Assembly (NCBI GenBank): GCA_009773375.1
Contig: WRPH01000013.1
Coordinates: 62,001-126,000 of the forward strand
Direction of reading: 5' to 3'
Origin: Paracoccaceae bacterium
GTDB taxonomy: Bacteria; Pseudomonadota; Alphaproteobacteria; Rhodobacterales; Rhodobacteraceae
DNA: 64,000 nucleotides
The notes beneath the pieces were generated by a model. It was not told the DNA's origin. It saw only the letters and a list, made by a program, of their open reading frames with translations, and did no database searches. Shown piece after piece: positions 47,142 through 56,247 of the stretch. Each line of letters begins with the position of its first letter. Position 1 is the first letter of the stretch. The position numbers and the translations under genes are program-made.

Positions 47142-47204
47142 GTTCCGCACCTCCCTGCGGCAAAGGCGTCTGGCGGCGATCCTTGCCTCCCATGGATCGC
47201 CGCT
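47142..47204 (+). ncRNA. CcsR-like RNA unit 5, with shortened loop motifs
   Basis: First hairpin CCGCA/TGCGG (47145-47149 with 47156-47160), loop CCTCCC only; second, an 11-bp stem (47172-47182 with 47194-47204), loop also reduced to CCTCCC. The stems are kept while one CCT repeat is lost from both loops. Confidence 0.7.
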
Positions 47205-47215
47205 TTCAGGTTCGA

Positions 47216-47282
47216 TCGGCCCTCCTCCTCCCTGGCCGAGCGATTGGGCGGCACCGCGCTCCTCCTCCCTTGCGGTGCCGCC
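47216..47282 (+). ncRNA. CcsR-like RNA unit 6 (two hairpins)
   Basis: First hairpin TCGGCC/GGCCGA (47216-47221 with 47234-47239), motif at 47224-47232; second, an 11-bp perfect stem (47247-47257 with 47272-47282), motif at 47261-47269. A degenerate CCCTCTCCC follows near 47290 without a clear stem. Confidence 0.8.
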
Positions 47283-47350
47283 ACCCGTCCCTCTCCCTTG
47301 CATCAGCCCACGCCTGCCGCGATAGTCGCGCAAACCAGACGGGCGGCTTG

Positions 47351-48499
47351 ATGCGTATTTCCCTGCTTTCTTCGGCACTTGTTGCCGCATTGGTCGGCTA
47401 CGGCTCCACCATCGCGCTGATCCTGTCTGCGGCTGCGGCGCTGGGGGCCAGCCCGGCACAAACCGCAAGCTGGGTGTTTGCGATCTGCATCGCCAAGGCG
47501 GTCGGCTCGGCCTGGCTGAGTTTTCAAACCCGCGTGCCGGTGGTGCTGGCCTGGTCTACCCCCGGCGCGGCCCTGATCGCCGCCACATCCGGCATCTCGA
47601 TGGCCGAGGCGGTGGGTGCCTTCCTGCTGGCAGGCGGGCTGATTGCGCTGACCGGAGCCTTGCGCCCCTTGGGTCGCGCCGTGGCGCTGATCCCCGACGG
47701 AGTGGCGGCGGCGATGCTGGCCGGGGTGCTGCTGCCGTTCTGCCTGAAAGGCAGCGCCGCCGCACAGGCGCTGCCCGCGCTGGTGCTGCCAATGATTGCG
47801 GTGTTTCTGCTGGTCCGGCTGAAAAACCCGGCGCTGGCGGCGCTTGCCGCCCTAGCCACTGGCCTGATCCTTGCCTTCGCGACGGGTGCCGCCCATCTGC
47901 CCGCGCTTGCGCTGCCAATGCCCACGCTGACCTTCATCGCCCCCAGCTTCCGGCCCGATGTGCTGCTGGGCCTTGGCCTGCCGCTCTATCTGGTGACGAT
48001 GGCGTCGCAGAACCTGCCCGGCTTTGCCACCCTGCGTGCGGCGGGGTTTGAGCCGCCGGTGCGCCCGGCGCTGATCACGACGGGGGGCCTTTCCGCGCTG
48101 GCGGGTCTGTTTGGCGCACATACCATCAGCATGGCGGCGATCACCGCAGCGATCTGTCTGGGCGATGACACCCACCCCGACCGCAGCCAGCGCTGGAAAG
48201 TCGGGCTGGCCTATGCCGGGTTCTGGGCGCTGCTTGGCTTGCTCGGGCCAGTGATTCTGCCGGTTCTGGCAGCGCTGCCGCCCGCGCTGATCACGGCGCT
48301 GGTGGCGCTGGCGCTGCTGTCACCGCTGATGGGGGCGCTGACCGGGGCCTTCGCCGCGCCGCAAACCCGCTTTGCCGCGACGGTGACGCTGGCAGTCACC
48401 GCTTCAGGTGTGGCGGTTTTCGGGATTGGGGCTGCGTTCTGGGGCTTGCTGGCCGGCCTCGCGGTCTACGCGCTGGAGCGTTTGAAGCATCGGTCGTAA
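47351..48499 (+). CDS. Benzoate/H+ symporter, BenE family
   Basis: A 382-residue transporter with about 12 membrane segments. It begins MRISLLSSALVAALVGYGST; conserved BenE parts include WSTPGAALIAATSG, LPLYLVTMASQNLPGFATLR and the FGAHTISMAAITAAICLG block, equivalent to the benzoate site region. True substrate not known, since BenE paralogues occur without benzoate genes. The ATG at 47351 is chosen because upstream sequence belongs to the RNA array. The ribosome site is weak (GGGCGG). It could be read from the stress promoter that makes the array, or from one in 47283-47350. Confidence 0.88.
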   Translation: MRISLLSSALVAALVGYGSTIALILSAAAALGASPAQTASWVFAICIAKAVGSAWLSFQTRVPVVLAWSTPGAALIAATSGISMAEAVGAFLLAGGLIALTGALRPLGRAVALIPDGVAAAMLAGVLLPFCLKGSAAAQALPALVLPMIAVFLLVRLKNPALAALAALATGLILAFATGAAHLPALALPMPTLTFIAPSFRPDVLLGLGLPLYLVTMASQNLPGFATLRAAGFEPPVRPALITTGGLSALAGLFGAHTISMAAITAAICLGDDTHPDRSQRWKVGLAYAGFWALLGLLGPVILPVLAALPPALITALVALALLSPLMGALTGAFAAPQTRFAATVTLAVTASGVAVFGIGAAFWGLLAGLAVYALERLKHRS

Positions 48500-48536
48500 C
48501 GCCGCCAAATCGAAATTCGCGCGCCTTCCGCCCGGC

Positions 48537-50969
48537 TTAGAACGGCACGTCATCCACCTGATGCGCCGGAACCACCCAGCGCGCCACGATCATTTTCGCT
48601 CCGGCATGATCGAATTCGATACTCAGCTTGTCGCCCTCGATGCCGATGATCTCGCCATAGCCGAACTTCTGGTGAAACACCCGGTCGCCGGTGACGTAAG
48701 ACGACACCGCCTGCGCATCAATCGTGGTGTTGCGCGCCTCTCGCGGCTGGCTGACCGGGCGCTGCGCCGAGCGGTCCTGCATCCGCTTCCAGCCCGGCGA
48801 GTTGTAGACATCCGCCTTCACCGCCCGATCTTCCAGCGCCGCGCCATATTGCGGCGCCGCCGCGCCAAAACCGCCACCATAGAGGCCGGGCGGGGTTAAC
48901 ACTTCAACATGTTTGGCGGGCAATTCATCAATGAAGCGGCTGGGAAGCTGGCTTTGCCACTGGCCGTAAACCCGGCGGTTTGACGCAAAGGAAATCGTGC
49001 ACAGCCGTTCCGCCCGGGTGATGCCGACATAGGCCAGACGGCGTTCTTCCTCCAGGCCCTTCTTGCCGGATTCGTCCATGCTGCGCTGACTGGGAAACAG
49101 CCCGTCTTCCCAACCGGGCAGGAAAACCACCGGGAATTCCAAGCCCTTGGCGGCGTGCAGCGTCATGATCGACACCTTTTCCGCAGCCTCTTCATTGTCG
49201 TTTTCCATGATCAGGCTGACGTGTTCCAGAAAGCCTTGCAGGCTGTCGAATTGCTCCAGCGCCTTGACCAGCTCCTTCAGGTTTTCCAGCCGCCCCGGGG
49301 CTTCGGGCGTCTTGTCGTTCTGCCACATCGAGACATAGCCGGACTCCTCCAGAATAACCTCGGCCAGCCGCACATGGCTCAGGTCATTGGCGGGTGGGGT
49401 ATCGGGCAGCATCGGCTCGATCAGCACATCTTCGGCGGGCACCACGCGCACGCCGGTCAGGCCCGCGTGCCAGCGATCCACGCCCTCGACGAAGCCGCGC
49501 AACTGCCCGGCGCCCTTGCCACCAATCGCGCCGCGCGCGATCAGGCTGCGCGCGCCTTCCAGCAGCGGCAGGCCCTGCCCGCGCGCCTCGCGTTGGATAT
49601 CCTGCTGCGCCTTGTCGCCAAGGCCGCGTTTGGGCAGGTTGACCACGCGTTCAAACGCCAGATCATCTTCGGGCGACACCGCCAGCCGGAAATAGGCCAT
49701 GGCATCACGGATTTCCTGCCGCTCATAGAATCGCGGCCCACCGATGACGCGATACGGCAGGCCGATGGTCAGGAAACGGTCTTCAAACGCCCGCATCTGA
49801 TGGCTGGCGCGCACCAGAATCGCCACGTCGTTCAGGCTGACAGGATCAATGCCGCGCCGCCCGCGCTGTGCGGCCTCAATCTCCTCGCCGATCCAGCGGG
49901 CTTCTTCCTCGCCATCCCAATGGCCGATCAGCCGGACCTTTTCGCCCGCCTCGCCCGCCGTCCACAGCGTCTTGCCCAAGCGGTCCGAGTTGGCGGCAAT
50001 GATCCCGGAGGCCGCCGCCAGAATATGCGCGGTCGATCGGTAATTCTGTTCCAGCCGCACCACATGCGCGCCGGGGAAGTCCTTCTCGAACCGCAGGATA
50101 TTGCCGACTTCCGCGCCGCGCCAGCCATAGATCGACTGGTCATCATCGCCGACGCAGCAGATGTTGCGATGCGCCTGCGCCAACAGCCGCAGCCACAGAT
50201 ATTGCGCGACGTTGGTGTCTTGATACTCGTCCACCAGAATGTATTTGAACCAGCGCTGATACTGTTCCAGCACATCCGGGTGCTTCTGAAAGATCACCAC
50301 GCAATGCAGCAGCAGATCGCCGAAATCGGTAGCGTTCAGGGTTTTCAGCCGGTCCTGATACTGTTCAAAAAGTTCCGTGCCACGGTTGTTATAGGCCGAG
50401 GCTTCTGACGACGGCACCCGGTCCGGCGTCAGCGCGCGGTTTTTCCAAGCGTCGATCATCGAGGCCAGCATCCGCGCAGGCCAGCGCTTTTCGTCGATAT
50501 TCGCCGCTGAAATCAACTGCTTCAGCAGCCGCAGCTGATCATCGGTGTCCAGAATGGTGAAGTTGGATTTCAGCCCGACCAGTTCGGCATGCCGCCGCAG
50601 GATCTTCACCGAAAGCGAGTGGAAGGTGCCCATCCACGGCATACCCTCGGCCACCTGCCCCAGCAAACGCCCTACCCGCGCCTTCATTTCACGCGCGGCC
50701 TTGTTGGTGAAGGTCACCGACAGGATTTCATTCGGGCGGGCCTTGCCCATGTTCAGCAGATGCACGATGCGCGATGTCAGCGCCTTGGTCTTGCCGGTGC
50801 CAGCCCCTGCCAGCATCAGCACAGGACCATCCAGCGCCTCGACCGCGGCGCGCTGCGCCGGGTTCAGATCATCAAGATAGGGCGCAGGCCGCACCGCCCG
50901 CGCGCCCAGCGCCCGTTGCGACAGCGGCACCGCCGCTTCGAAAGCTTCTTCATCATCTGACCAGTTCAT
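48537..50969 (-). CDS. ATP-dependent DNA helicase UvrD/PcrA
   Basis: An 810-residue superfamily 1A helicase. Motifs in order: Walker A LAGAGTGKTKALTSRI, motif Ia VTFTNKAAREMK, Walker B VDEYQDTN, motif III GDDDQSIYGWRGA, motif IV LEQNYRST, motif V TLHAAKGLEFPVVFL and motif VI YVGITRAE. A C-terminal Tudor-like domain (DRVFHQKFGYGEIIGIEGDK) binds RNA polymerase in relatives. It functions in excision and mismatch repair. ATG at 50969; divergent from pyc. Confidence 0.95.
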   Translation of the reverse strand: MNWSDDEEAFEAAVPLSQRALGARAVRPAPYLDDLNPAQRAAVEALDGPVLMLAGAGTGKTKALTSRIVHLLNMGKARPNEILSVTFTNKAAREMKARVGRLLGQVAEGMPWMGTFHSLSVKILRRHAELVGLKSNFTILDTDDQLRLLKQLISAANIDEKRWPARMLASMIDAWKNRALTPDRVPSSEASAYNNRGTELFEQYQDRLKTLNATDFGDLLLHCVVIFQKHPDVLEQYQRWFKYILVDEYQDTNVAQYLWLRLLAQAHRNICCVGDDDQSIYGWRGAEVGNILRFEKDFPGAHVVRLEQNYRSTAHILAAASGIIAANSDRLGKTLWTAGEAGEKVRLIGHWDGEEEARWIGEEIEAAQRGRRGIDPVSLNDVAILVRASHQMRAFEDRFLTIGLPYRVIGGPRFYERQEIRDAMAYFRLAVSPEDDLAFERVVNLPKRGLGDKAQQDIQREARGQGLPLLEGARSLIARGAIGGKGAGQLRGFVEGVDRWHAGLTGVRVVPAEDVLIEPMLPDTPPANDLSHVRLAEVILEESGYVSMWQNDKTPEAPGRLENLKELVKALEQFDSLQGFLEHVSLIMENDNEEAAEKVSIMTLHAAKGLEFPVVFLPGWEDGLFPSQRSMDESGKKGLEEERRLAYVGITRAERLCTISFASNRRVYGQWQSQLPSRFIDELPAKHVEVLTPPGLYGGGFGAAAPQYGAALEDRAVKADVYNSPGWKRMQDRSAQRPVSQPREARNTTIDAQAVSSYVTGDRVFHQKFGYGEIIGIEGDKLSIEFDHAGAKMIVARWVVPAHQVDDVPF

Positions 50970-51302
50970 CCGCGCAATCTAGCCGGGTTCTTTGGCAAGA
51001 TAAAGAATTGTTCCCGCATTGTTCGCAGCTTTTCTATCGGCCAAGACCGCGCCGCCGACCCAAAAACGCCGCTTGGCAGCATGGCCAGGCGATTCGACCC
51101 GCAACCCGCCGATTTGCGCGCCACTCCCCACAGAATCGCCTGATTTTTCATCGCACCTGCAACGAGCGCGCAGCCAAGCCATGATAGCGGTAACGGGCTT
51201 CGCAAATCTGTCACATCAGGGCGTTTCAGGCCCTTGCGCTGCAGCGCAGCACGCTTACTGTGCAGCCTCGATCACGCCCCCTCCCCTGCCCGGAGCTGCC
51301 CC
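50970..51302. other. 333-base divergent gap between uvrD and pyc
   Basis: No gene, hairpin array or known motif is seen. It presumably holds divergent promoters; GGAG at about 51292 is the ribosome site of pyc. Confidence 0.5.
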
Positions 51303-54300
51303 ATGACCGACTTCAAGAAAATCCTGATCGCCAATCGCGGCGAAATCGCCATCCGCGTCATGCGGGCCGCCAACGAGATGGGCAAGAAGACCGTCGCTGT
51401 CTATGCCGAGGAAGACAAGCTGTCGCTGCACCGCTTCAAGGCCGACGAGGCCTATCTGATCGGTGAAGGCCTGTCGCCGGTGGGGGCCTACCTGTCGATC
51501 CCGGAAATCATCCGTGTCGCCAAGGAATGCGGTGCCGATGCCATCCACCCCGGCTATGGCCTGCTGTCGGAAAACCCGGATTTCGTCGATGCCTGCGACC
51601 AGAACGGCATCACCTTCATCGGCCCGAAAGCTGACACCATGCGTGCCTTGGGTGACAAGGCTTCGGCGCGCCGGGTGGCGATGGCGGCCGGTGTGCCGGT
51701 GATCCCGGCAACCGAAGTGCTGGGCGATGATTTCGACGCCATCAAGAAAGAGGCGGCTGCGGTCGGCTATCCGCTGATGCTGAAAGCCAGCTGGGGCGGC
51801 GGTGGTCGCGGCATGCGGCCGATCCTTGGCCCGGATGAGCTGATCGACAAGGTGCGCGAAGGCCGCCGCGAGGCCGAAGCCGCTTTCGGCAACGGCGAGG
51901 GCTATCTGGAAAAGATGATCATCCGCGCCCGCCACGTCGAGGTGCAGATTCTGGGCGACAAGCACGGCGCGATCTATCACCTTTACGAACGCGACTGCAC
52001 CGTGCAGCGCCGCAACCAGAAGGTGGTCGAACGCGCGCCTGCCCCCTATCTGACCGAAGCCCAGCGCGCCGAGGTCTGCGATCTGGGCCGCCGCATCTGC
52101 GCGCATGTCGGCTATGAATGCGCCGGCACCGTCGAATTCCTGATGGATATGGACAGCCAGCAGTTCTACTTCATCGAAGTCAACCCGCGCGTGCAGGTGG
52201 AACACACCGTCACCGAACAGGTGACCGGCATCGACATCGTGCAGGCGCAGATCCTGATTGCCGAAGGCAAGACGCTGGCCGAGGCCACCGGCAAATCGCG
52301 TCAAGAAGAAATCCAGCTCAACGGCCACGCGTTGCAATGCCGCGTCACCACCGAAGACCCGCAGAACAACTTCATCCCCGACTATGGCCGCCTCACCGCC
52401 TATCGCTCTGCCACCGGCATGGGCATCCGTCTGGATGGCGGCACGGCTTATGCGGGCGGCGTGATCACCCGGTATTATGACTCGCTTCTGGTCAAGGTGA
52501 CGGCTTGGGCGCAGACCCCGGATGCCGCCATTCGCCGGATGGACCGGGCCTTGCGCGAATTCCGTATTCGCGGCGTGTCCACCAATATCGAATTCGTCAT
52601 CAACCTGCTGAAACACCCGACCTTCCTGAACGACACCTACACCACCAAGTTCATCGACACGACGCCAGAGCTGTTCCAGTTCAAGAAGCGCCGCGACCGT
52701 GCGACGAAAATCCTGACCTATATCGCGGATATCACCGTCAACGGGCATCCCGAAACCGCCGGGCGGGCGAAACCGCATGCCGAGGCGCGGATTCCCAAGG
52801 CGCCGAAAGCCTTGGTCGAACCGTCGATGGGCACCCGCAACCTGCTGGAACAGCACGGCCCGCAAGCGGTGGCCGACTGGATGGGCAAGCAGAAAAAGCT
52901 GCTGCTGACCGATACCACCATGCGCGACGGCCACCAAAGCTTGCTGGCGACCCGGATGCGGTCAATCGACATGATCAAGGTCGCCCCCGCCTATGCCGCC
53001 AACCTGCCGCAACTGTTTTCGGTGGAATGCTGGGGCGGCGCGACCTTCGACGTCGCCTACCGCTTCTTGCAGGAATGTCCGTGGCAACGCCTGCGCGATC
53101 TGCGCGCGCTGATGCCCAACGTGATGACGCAGATGCTGCTGCGCGCCTCCAACGGCGTCGGCTATACCAACTATCCCGATAACGTCGTGCAGGCGTTTGT
53201 AAAGCAGGCCGCGACCACCGGCGTTGACGTGTTCCGGGTGTTTGACAGCCTGAACTGGGTGGAAAACATGCGCGTCGCCATGGATGCGGTGCTGGAGGCG
53301 AACAAGGTCGGCGGACCGCGCCAAGTATGACCTGAAATACTACGTCGCGCGCGGGCGGGAACTGAAGGCGGCAGGCGCGCATATCCTTGGCCTGAAAGAC
53401 ATGGCGGGCCTGCTGAAACCCGCCGCCGCCAAGCAATTGATCAAGGCGTTGAAGCAAGAGGTCGGCCTGCCGATCCACTTCCACACCCATGACACTTCGG
53501 GCGCTGCTGCCGCCACCATCATGGCCGCGTCGGATGCGGGCGTCGATGCGGTGGATGCGGCGATGGACGCGTTCTCGGGCGGCACCTCGCAGCCTTGCTT
53601 GGGGTCCATTGTCGAAGCCCTGCGCCACACCGACCGCGACACCGGCCTTGATATGGCGGCGATCCGGTCGATCTCCAACTATTGGGAGGCGGTGCGCGGC
53701 CAATATGCGGCGTTTGAATCCGGCATCCCGGCCCCGGCTTCGGAGGTTTATCTGCACGAAATGCCCGGCGGCCAGTTCACCAACCTCAAGGCGCAAGCGC
53801 GGTCGCTGGGGCTGGAGGAACGCTGGCACGAGGTGGCGCAGGCCTATGCCGATGCCAACCAGATGTTCGGCGATATCGTCAAGGTGACTCCATCGTCGAA
53901 GGTCGTCGGTGACATGGCGCTGATGATGGTGGCGCAAGGGCTGTCGCGCAAACAGGTCGAAGACCCCAACATCGACGTGGCCTTCCCGGACTCGGTGGTC
54001 GACATGCTGAAAGGCAACCTCGGCCAACCCCACGGCGGCTGGCCGGAAGGCATTTCCAAAAAGGTGCTGAAGGGTGAACCCGCCTCCACCGCACGCCCCG
54101 GCGCGGGCATGGCCCCGGTGGATCTGGAGGCGGTGCGGGCGAAACTGTCGGCAGAGCTGGACGGCTTCCGCATCGACGACGAGGATCTGAACGGCTACCT
54201 GATGTATCCCAAGGTGTTCCTCGATTACATGGGCCGTCACAAGGCCTACGGCCCGGTGCGCAGCCTGCCGACGCGGACGTTCTTCTACGGCATGGCGCCG

Positions 54301-54705
54301 GGCGAAGAAATCACCGCTGAAATCGACGCGGGCAAGCAACTGGAAATCCGCCTGCAAGCCGTAGGCGAAACCACCGACGACGGCGAAGTGAAGGTGTTCT
54401 TCGAACTGAACGGCCAGCCTCGGGTAATCCGGGTGCCGAACCGCGCCATCAAGGCGAAAACCGCCGCCAAGCCGAAAGCTGTCGAAGGCAACCCCGGCCA
54501 TATCGGCGCGCCGATGCCCGGATCAATTGCCTCTGTCGCCGTGGTGGCGGGGCAGAAGGTGAAAGCGGGCGATCTGCTGCTGACGATCGAGGCGATGAAG
54601 ATGGAAACCGGCATCCACGCCGACCGCGCGGCAGTGGTCAAGGCGCTGCATGTGCATCCGGGCAGCCAGATCGACGCCAAGGATCTGCTGGTCGAACTGG
54701 AATAA
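51303..54705 (+). pseudogene. pyc: Pyruvate carboxylase, disrupted by an internal deletion with frameshift near 53310
   Basis: The anaplerotic enzyme that makes oxaloacetate from pyruvate. The biotin carboxylase domain starts KKILIANRGEIAIRVMRAAN and has the glycine loop SWGGGGRGM and VEFLMDMDSQQFYFIEVNPR. The carboxyltransferase domain runs TDTTMRDGHQSLLATRMRS, then FDSLNWVENMRVAMDAVLEA, and the biotin domain ends with the biotinyl lysine in TIEAMKMETG. After residues EANKV the frame is lost at GGCGGACC; it resumes at DRAKYDLKYYV in another frame. Relatives have about 14 more residues here (roughly CEGTICYTGD and a few more), so some 40-odd bases appear to be missing. Both halves look otherwise intact. 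Sequence or assembly error is an alternative. Confidence 0.85.
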
Positions 54706-54722
54706 CCGGCTGAAGTGCAAAC

Positions 54723-54754
54723 AAAACCCCCGAAGCGCAGGCCTCGGGGGTTTT
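54723..54754. terminator. Bidirectional terminator between pyc and the thioesterase gene
   Basis: AAAACCCCCGA (54723-54733) with TCGGGGGTTTT (54744-54754), an 11-bp perfect stem with A and T runs on either side. Sits in the short convergent gap. Confidence 0.9.
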
Positions 54755-54757
54755 GCT

Positions 54758-55180
54758 TTATCTGGCAACGTCCAGCTTTGGCGGGATCGCATAGGTCAGC
54801 CCCGCCCGCGCCACCGGATCGGCCCCGCCTTCGGAAAACACCAGCACATCGCCCACCGCAAGGCTGCGCCCCAGCTTCAAGATCCGCGCCTCGGCCAGCA
54901 GATCGCGGCCCGCTTGCGGCTTGCGCATGAAATCGACGCTGCAATTCGTCGTCACCGCCAAGGCCACTGGCCCGATCCGCGCCAATATCGCCAGATACAT
55001 CGCCACATCCACCAGCCCGAACATCGCCGGCCCCGACACCGTGCCACCGGGGCGCAAATGCCGCTCTGCCACCTGCAAGCGCAAGCAAAGCCCGGTGGCA
55101 TCCGACCGCTCGATCCTGAAATCCCCGGCCACCTGCGGAAAATCCCGCAGCAAGAACGCCTGCAATTCCACCGCTGTCAT
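54758..55180 (-). CDS. PaaI-family hotdog-fold thioesterase
   Basis: A 140-residue single hotdog domain: RHLRPGGTVSGPAMFGLVDVAMYLAIL is the central helix region with the conserved glycine and aspartate, followed by VTTNCSVDFMRKPQAGRDL. Family members cleave acyl-CoA thioesters. ATG at 55180 (MTAVELQAFLLRDFPQV) is chosen over the TTG two codons earlier. Convergent with pyc and divergent from the crotonase gene, so it has its own promoter near the palindrome at 55219-55311. Confidence 0.85.
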   Translation of the reverse strand: MTAVELQAFLLRDFPQVAGDFRIERSDATGLCLRLQVAERHLRPGGTVSGPAMFGLVDVAMYLAILARIGPVALAVTTNCSVDFMRKPQAGRDLLAEARILKLGRSLAVGDVLVFSEGGADPVARAGLTYAIPPKLDVAR

Positions 55181-55218
55181 CGCCAACCTGCGTTTCCTCC
55201 GCGCTGCATCCGCCTGAC

Positions 55219-55311
55219 CGTGTCAGATTTTGATAGAAACCGTTGCATCGAAAATCGCGTTCGAGCGCAGGCGAGAGGCAGCGATTTTCGATTCAATCTC
55301 AATCTGACACG
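55219..55311. repeat. About 93-bp nested palindrome upstream of the crotonase gene
   Basis: Outer arms CGTGTCAGATT (55219-55229) and AATCTGACACG (55301-55311) are perfect complements; inner arms ATCGAAAATCGC (55247-55258) and GCGATTTTCGAT (55281-55292) are also perfect. The core has GCGAGAGGCAGCG, close to the core of 6684-6788, and both have CGTGT/ACACG ends. Lies between the divergent paaI-type gene and echA-type gene. Confidence 0.75.
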
Positions 55312-55343
55312 CTGTAGAGTTTCGCCAAACCAAGGGGGATGCA

Positions 55344-56132
55344 ATGGCAGATGCGATCTTGTTGCGCAACGATGCAGGCGGCGTGGCGACGCTGACGCTG
55401 AACGCGCCCGCCAATTTCAACGCGCTGTCGGATGCGATGCTGGCGGCGCTGGCGGCGGAACTGGCGGCGTTGGCGGTGGATGCGTCGGTGCGGGTGGTGG
55501 TGCTGAAAGCCGCAGGCAAGGCGTTTTGCGCCGGCCACGATCTGAAGGAAATGCAGGCGGCGCGGGCGGCCCCCGATGGCGGGGCGGCCTATTTCGCCGA
55601 TCTCTTCGCCCGCTGTGCTGCGGTGATGCAGGCGCTGCAAGCCCTGCCGCAGCCGGTGATCGCGCAGGTGCAGGGCATCGCCACGGCGGCGGGCTGTCAG
55701 CTGGTGGCCTCGTGCGATCTGGCGGTGGCGGCGGCGGGCACGCGCTTTGGCGTCAACGGCATCAACATCGGCCTGTTCTGCACCACGCCGATGGTAGCGC
55801 TGACCCGCAAGATCGCCCCTGCCGTCGCCTTCGAAATGCTCACCACCGGCGCTTTCATCGACGCCGCCCGCGCGCGCGAGATCGGGCTGATCAACCGTGT
55901 TGTGGACCCCGAGGCGCTGGAGGCGGAAACCCAAGCGCTGGCGCAGACGCTTGCCGCCAAACTGCCCGCAGCCCTTCGGATGGGCAAGGCCGCCTTCGCC
56001 GCGCAGGCCGGTCTGGCCACGCCTGCGGCCTATGCCTGTGCCAGTGCGGTGATGGTGGACAATCTCCTGCTGCCAGACACCGCTGAAGGCATCGCCGCCT
56101 TTCTGGAAAAGCGCCCGCCGAACTGGGGGTGA
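55344..56132 (+). CDS. Enoyl-CoA hydratase/isomerase family protein
   Basis: A 262-residue crotonase. The CoA-binding oxyanion loop is GKAFCAGHDLKEMQA and the second loop is VIAQVQGIATAAGCQLVASC, then GVNGINIGLFCTTPMVAL. The usual catalytic glutamates of enoyl-CoA hydratase are not clear at both positions: the second loop has ATAAGCQL, as in the ECHDC3-like group, so true substrate is uncertain. The ATG follows AAGGGGGATGCA. The thioesterase nearby suggests acyl-CoA metabolism. Confidence 0.85.
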   Translation: MADAILLRNDAGGVATLTLNAPANFNALSDAMLAALAAELAALAVDASVRVVVLKAAGKAFCAGHDLKEMQAARAAPDGGAAYFADLFARCAAVMQALQALPQPVIAQVQGIATAAGCQLVASCDLAVAAAGTRFGVNGINIGLFCTTPMVALTRKIAPAVAFEMLTTGAFIDAARAREIGLINRVVDPEALEAETQALAQTLAAKLPAALRMGKAAFAAQAGLATPAAYACASAVMVDNLLLPDTAEGIAAFLEKRPPNWG

Positions 56133-56142
56133 TGAGGGGTAA

Positions 56143-56237
56143 GAAAAGGTCCAGTGGACCTTTTCCCCGAAGAACGCCCGCCCCGTGGGCGGGCCGGGCA
56201 GGCAGGCGCGACCCGATTTGTTTGAAAACAAATCGGG
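56143..56237. repeat. Three perfect hairpins in the convergent gap after the crotonase gene
   Basis: GAAAAGGTCC with GGACCTTTTC (56143-56152 and 56156-56165, loop AGT); GCCCGCCC with GGGCGGGC (56176-56183 and 56187-56194, loop CGT); CCCGATTTGTTT with its complement (56212-56223 and 56226-56237, loop GA). They fill the space between converging genes and probably end transcription from both sides. Confidence 0.7.
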
Positions 56238-56247
56238 CAAGTCACCC

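Noticed and set aside
46810..47290. CRISPR array
   Set aside because: The repeats are hairpins with changing stems and no constant direct repeat or spacers; the loop motif and the DUF1127 gene fit CcsR RNAs.
47183..47350. Upstream extension of the BenE gene to 47183
   Set aside because: The extra codons read through RNA hairpins; the ATG at 47351 begins where BenE homology begins.
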